From NCBI GenBank assembly GCA_900552605.1, contig USAR01000006.1, positions 1 through 16,324 on the forward strand: DNA of 16,324 nucleotides, given 5' to 3'. Position numbers and translations under genes: made by a program. This stretch comes from an uncultured Oscillospiraceae bacterium (lineage in GTDB: Bacteria > Bacillota > Clostridia > Oscillospirales > Acutalibacteraceae). Below the pieces are notes generated by a model that was given only the letters and a program-made list of their open reading frames with translations, ran no database searches and was not told where the DNA came from. Below are positions 13,157-16,324 of this stretch, piece after piece. The stretch's first letter is position 1; every line of letters begins with the position of its first letter.

Positions 13157-14689
13157 TTAACTGTTTGTAACTGCTGACGATGTTGTCGATACCGTGACGC
13201 TGTCATCGCTTGCGGCAGTCGGATAGTTTTCCGATTGGTCGGTTTCCTCGGTTGAAAAAATAAGATTATTGTTTTCGTAAATCATAATATTGTCACCGAG
13301 CTCGGAAATATAGCTGTTGAAGCGAGACGCCTCTAAATCGCGGCGCACTTCTGTTTTCCAAACAGGCTCGCCGAACGACTCAATATAAACTATATGCCAG
13401 CCGTATTGATCGGTTTTTATAAGCGAAACATCGCCCTGCTTTCTGCCGTCATCGAATATCCATTTTTCGATTTCGTCGGCTTTTAGAAGACTGCCCTTGT
13501 GCAGATTTTCAAGCAGTCCGCCGTTGTCCTTTGTAGATTCATCACCGGAAAGACTGCTTGCGGCGCTTTCAAAGCTCTCCTTTGAAAATCCGCTTTCTTT
13601 AAGAGTTTTAAGACATTCCTCGGCGGCTTTTTTTGCCGATGCGGAATCGCCGTAATCGGAAACGTTAAACTGAATCTGGCGTATATTAACCGCATTGTAG
13701 CTTTTTCTTGCAGGCAATGATGTGAGATAATAAATATCATAGCTTGCAGACTGTTCGTTTTTAATAACCGTGCTGTCGCCAACCTTGCGCTCTTCCGAGA
13801 ATGCCCAGCCCATAGCCTCTGTTTGAGAATAGGATACGTCGGTAATAACACAGTTTTTCTTAATCTCTTCAACCTTGGTTTTAAGCTTTTTGCCTTTTAA
13901 GCTACCGTTGTCGGCGTAGTAATTTTCGGCATAAGCCCCGATTTCTTCAATAAGCTTTTCAGGCGTCTTTTGAGCCGAAAGCTGCTGTGCTGTTTTGCGT
14001 GCGGTCTCCATAGCAGAGTCCGATATATCGGCTGCAGGCACCTGAAAATAGATATAATTAACTGTACAATAGGTTTTCTTTTTTCCGCTTAAATATTTTT
14101 CAAGTGCTGCGTCGCCTGTGTCCAGCGTCTTGATGTAATCTGAGTAATATCTCGCAGTAAGGCGCTCAAGCTCCGCACATTTAAGAACGTCATCCTCTGT
14201 AACATTCTTTCCGTAATTGGTGCTAAGATACTGCTTTTTTGAAATTCCTTTTTCCTTTGCCGCAACTCCGAGCTGTGTTAAAACTTCCTTTGCTTCGCTT
14301 TTTTCGCTGCTTGTAAGTTCTTTTCCGTTTTTCTTTGCATCCTCAAAAACGATAAGGCACTGCGAAAGCTTTTCCTTTGCCGCATTCATAAAATAATCGT
14401 ACCAAGTGGAAACGCTTGTATCGAGCGCGCATTTTTGTTCGCTTAGAGGCTTTGATGTGTCGAGCCCCACCTTTTCAAGGTATCCGGAATAACTGTTTAA
14501 AAAAGAGATATACTGTGAGTTGAAATAATATTCCATCATACCGGCAGTTACGGAGTAGTTTTCAGTATAAATTGCATCCTCGGAGCGGTCGGTTTTCTGC
14601 TTTTTGCCGCAGCCCGAAAGCGCCGTCAGCGCAATAAACACGGCAAGTGTTGCCGATAATATCAATTTTGAGTTTTTAAATAGCTTCAT
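13157..14689 (-). CDS. PrsA-like parvulin-family lipoprotein
   Basis: A 510-residue exported lipoprotein. A signal peptide with lipobox LSGC places the lipidated Cys at residue 27, so it would sit on the outer face of the membrane. A SurA/PrsA-type N-terminal helical domain follows (to about 210), then a C-terminal PPIC-like domain (about 330-440) with GGLLENLHKGSLL and GRKQGDVSLIKTDQYGWHIVYI. The usual RHILV start of the parvulin core is NIRQIQF here, so the conserved His is missing and isomerase activity is doubtful. A shorter copy of the same segment (WAFSEERKVGDSTVI, 295-309) precedes it. The tail (480-510) is Ser/Thr/Asp-rich. It lies 29 bases after its paralog with AAAGGAG upstream. Likely role: folding of exported proteins, possibly as a chaperone only. 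Confidence 0.88.
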   Translation of the reverse strand: MKLFKNSKLILSATLAVFIALTALSGCGKKQKTDRSEDAIYTENYSVTAGMMEYYFNSQYISFLNSYSGYLEKVGLDTSKPLSEQKCALDTSVSTWYDYFMNAAKEKLSQCLIVFEDAKKNGKELTSSEKSEAKEVLTQLGVAAKEKGISKKQYLSTNYGKNVTEDDVLKCAELERLTARYYSDYIKTLDTGDAALEKYLSGKKKTYCTVNYIYFQVPAADISDSAMETARKTAQQLSAQKTPEKLIEEIGAYAENYYADNGSLKGKKLKTKVEEIKKNCVITDVSYSQTEAMGWAFSEERKVGDSTVIKNEQSASYDIYYLTSLPARKSYNAVNIRQIQFNVSDYGDSASAKKAAEECLKTLKESGFSKESFESAASSLSGDESTKDNGGLLENLHKGSLLKADEIEKWIFDDGRKQGDVSLIKTDQYGWHIVYIESFGEPVWKTEVRRDLEASRFNSYISELGDNIMIYENNNLIFSTEETDQSENYPTAASDDSVTVSTTSSAVTNS

Positions 14690-14718
14690 TTTTTGCTCCT
14701 TTGTAATAAAAGAAAGGC

Positions 14719-16275
14719 TTAGTTTGCGCTGTCATCGGTCAGGGATGAGTCCGACGAGGTATCGGCAGTCTTATCATAGACCTGTTGGATTTTTGCAAGG
14801 TTTCCGTCAACAGTTTTTGTTTCGTATTTCTCTTTGAGATCGGAAAGCTTTTTGGAATAATCGTCACTTTTCATTGTGCTTATAACATCTGCTTTCCAAG
14901 CGGCGGTACCGTTTCCTACAAAGTACATAACGTGGTAGCCGTAGTCGGACTCCACAATGTCGGTGTCGCCGGATTTTCTGCTGCTGTCAAATAACCAATC
15001 GTTAAAAGAGGTTACCATTTGACCCTGCTTTACGTTTTCGTAAAGACCGCCTGAAAGCAGCGATCCGCTGTCGTCTGTATTGAGCGCCGCGAGCTCGGCA
15101 AAGCTCTGCTCGGTTTTTTCGCCGTTGCGCCATTCCTTAAGCAGAGTTTTTGCCTGCTTTTTTGCAGCTTCCTTGTCATCTCCCGAGGACACGAGAATGT
15201 GACGCACATTTTTTGTCTCCAAGGTATCCTTTACGGCAGGAGACTGAATATAATAAACATCATAACCGCTGTCGGTTTTAATAACCGTTGTGTCGCCGGA
15301 TTTTCTGTTTTCCGAAAACAGCCATTCGCCTTCGCTTGTAGATACATCGTAGCTGTCGGTAAAGCTTGCGTTATCAAATTCTTCATTTACTGCGTCGGTG
15401 AGCTCAGTGCCCGACTTTTCATTTTTTAACGAGGTTTTAATGTACGCTTTCAGCCTGCTTGAAAACTCATCATAGTTTTTTGCAGCCGCAATATTTGCTG
15501 CGGTGTTTTTTTGTGAGCTGCTAAAGGAATACTTGATGTATTCGCACTGCAAAAATGTAGATTTATTTTCGTTAAAATAGCTGTTGATCTGCTCGTCGCC
15601 ATAGCTTAGCAAAGAGGAGTACTTTGTGTAATATTTGCTTGCAAGCTGTGTTATCTCTAAGCAGCGGCGCACATCCTCTTCATTAACAATGCTGCCGTAG
15701 TTTTCTGTTAAATACTCTTTAACGGTTTGGCTGTTTTGCTCGGCTGTACTTTCAAGACCTTTAATTGTTTTTTCAATGTAGTTTTCGTCAGATTTTTCAA
15801 GCTTTATTCCTTCACTTTTTGCCGCTTCGCAAAGTGTTACAAGCTCTTCAAGCCTTGATTTTGTGCTATCTGCAAAGTAGTCATACCAGCTTTCATAGTC
15901 GGCATCCGTGTAAGGATACTTCTGCTTTTTCAAATCCGTGTCGGCGTCAAAGCCGAGCTGCTCGGCATATTCGCTGTTTTCCGCCGAAAAATTATCAACT
16001 GCTGTGTTGAAAAAATACTGTGCCATACTAAGATTTACCGAATAATTTGCCGATTTCACAACTGTTTTTCTTCTTGCAAACCAACCGTTGTTTGTAAAAA
16101 CCGTGTACAAAACGCTTAGAGCGATAAGCACCGCAAAAAACAGCACCGCAGCAGAGGTAAATATTGCGGCTTTTTTTCTTCTGCGTTTATTTTCATCATT
16201 TTCCTGTTGCTTTAAAATAAGTTTTTCGCTTTGTTTTTGCTCATTATTTATCTGTGTGCGTTTGCCTTTTCCCAT
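14719..16275 (-). CDS. PrsA-like parvulin-family protein, membrane-anchored
   Basis: A 518-residue paralog of the next gene. A highly charged, Gln/Lys-rich cytoplasmic tail of about 35 residues ends in KRRRKK, followed by one helix (36-60), so it is type II anchored with its bulk outside. Shared with the lipoprotein are WYDYF (130-134), the YLTENYGS..NEEDVRRC block (188-206) and the double WxF...RKxGD motif. The PPIC core is better kept: NVRHILVSS from 356, GGLYENVKQGQMV and WLFDSSRKSGDTDIVESDYGYHVMYF up to 452. Of the two this is the more likely active peptidyl-prolyl isomerase. ATG 16275 has CGGAGG 9 bases upstream. Upstream sequence to the window edge is AT-rich; a promoter cannot be fully judged. 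Confidence 0.88.
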   Translation of the reverse strand: MGKGKRTQINNEQKQSEKLILKQQENDENKRRRKKAAIFTSAAVLFFAVLIALSVLYTVFTNNGWFARRKTVVKSANYSVNLSMAQYFFNTAVDNFSAENSEYAEQLGFDADTDLKKQKYPYTDADYESWYDYFADSTKSRLEELVTLCEAAKSEGIKLEKSDENYIEKTIKGLESTAEQNSQTVKEYLTENYGSIVNEEDVRRCLEITQLASKYYTKYSSLLSYGDEQINSYFNENKSTFLQCEYIKYSFSSSQKNTAANIAAAKNYDEFSSRLKAYIKTSLKNEKSGTELTDAVNEEFDNASFTDSYDVSTSEGEWLFSENRKSGDTTVIKTDSGYDVYYIQSPAVKDTLETKNVRHILVSSGDDKEAAKKQAKTLLKEWRNGEKTEQSFAELAALNTDDSGSLLSGGLYENVKQGQMVTSFNDWLFDSSRKSGDTDIVESDYGYHVMYFVGNGTAAWKADVISTMKSDDYSKKLSDLKEKYETKTVDGNLAKIQQVYDKTADTSSDSSLTDDSAN

Positions 16276-16324
16276 AACGCAGAACCTCCGAATTAAGCTT
16301 AAAAAATATATACATAAATAATAT

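Noticed and set aside
1..16324. CRISPR arrays, tRNA, rRNA, riboswitches and phage genes
   Set aside because: No regularly spaced repeats, cloverleaf-like segments, conserved aptamer cores or phage structural genes were recognised; nearly all of the sequence is accounted for by genes and the decayed IS region.

Overview
The window looks like a chromosomal segment of a low-to-mid GC anaerobic Firmicute, most likely a gut clostridium of the Oscillospiraceae/Ruminococcaceae type. This rests on a ferredoxin-dependent indolepyruvate oxidoreductase subunit, strong AGGAGG ribosome binding sites, a clostridial M18 aminopeptidase, and PrsA-like foldases. Taxonomy is inferred from gene content and style only.

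Region 1 (1-3025, + strand) is the end of an aromatic 2-oxoacid operon: iorB (5' end outside the window), a small Mpv17/PMP22-like membrane protein, paaK (aryl-acetate CoA ligase) and a double-ACT-domain protein. The oxidoreductase turns arylpyruvates into aryl-acetyl-CoA. The ligase links aryl-acetyl-CoA to the free acid, and the ACT protein is a plausible aromatic amino acid sensor.

Region 2 (about 3060-7990) reads as an inserted, partly decayed accessory segment. It opens with a perfect 13-bp hairpin followed by an ATG whose first residues resemble an IS3-type OrfA, fused to the C-terminal part of a DUF4143 ATPase that also carries a one-base frameshift. Next come an AraC-type regulator (- strand) with a consensus sigma-A promoter overlapped by an inverted repeat, and a divergent 730-residue DUF6259-like predicted glycoside hydrolase. 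The segment closes with the degraded C-terminus and end sequence of an IS3-family transposase on the - strand.

Region 3 (7959-16275, - strand) is a co-directional run, in transcription order: two tandem PrsA/parvulin-like proteins (membrane-anchored, then lipoprotein), copA, copZ, coaE, an Slt-type lytic transglycosylase and an M18 aminopeptidase, closed by a perfect 16-bp terminator hairpin. It combines envelope protein folding, copper export, CoA synthesis, wall remodelling and peptide turnover.

I see no CRISPR array, tRNA, rRNA or prophage. The points most worth following are the Mpv17-like protein inside the ior operon, the araC operator-like repeat, the AraC/DUF6259 pair, the internal duplication in the PrsA-like paralogs, and the IS3-bracketed island.
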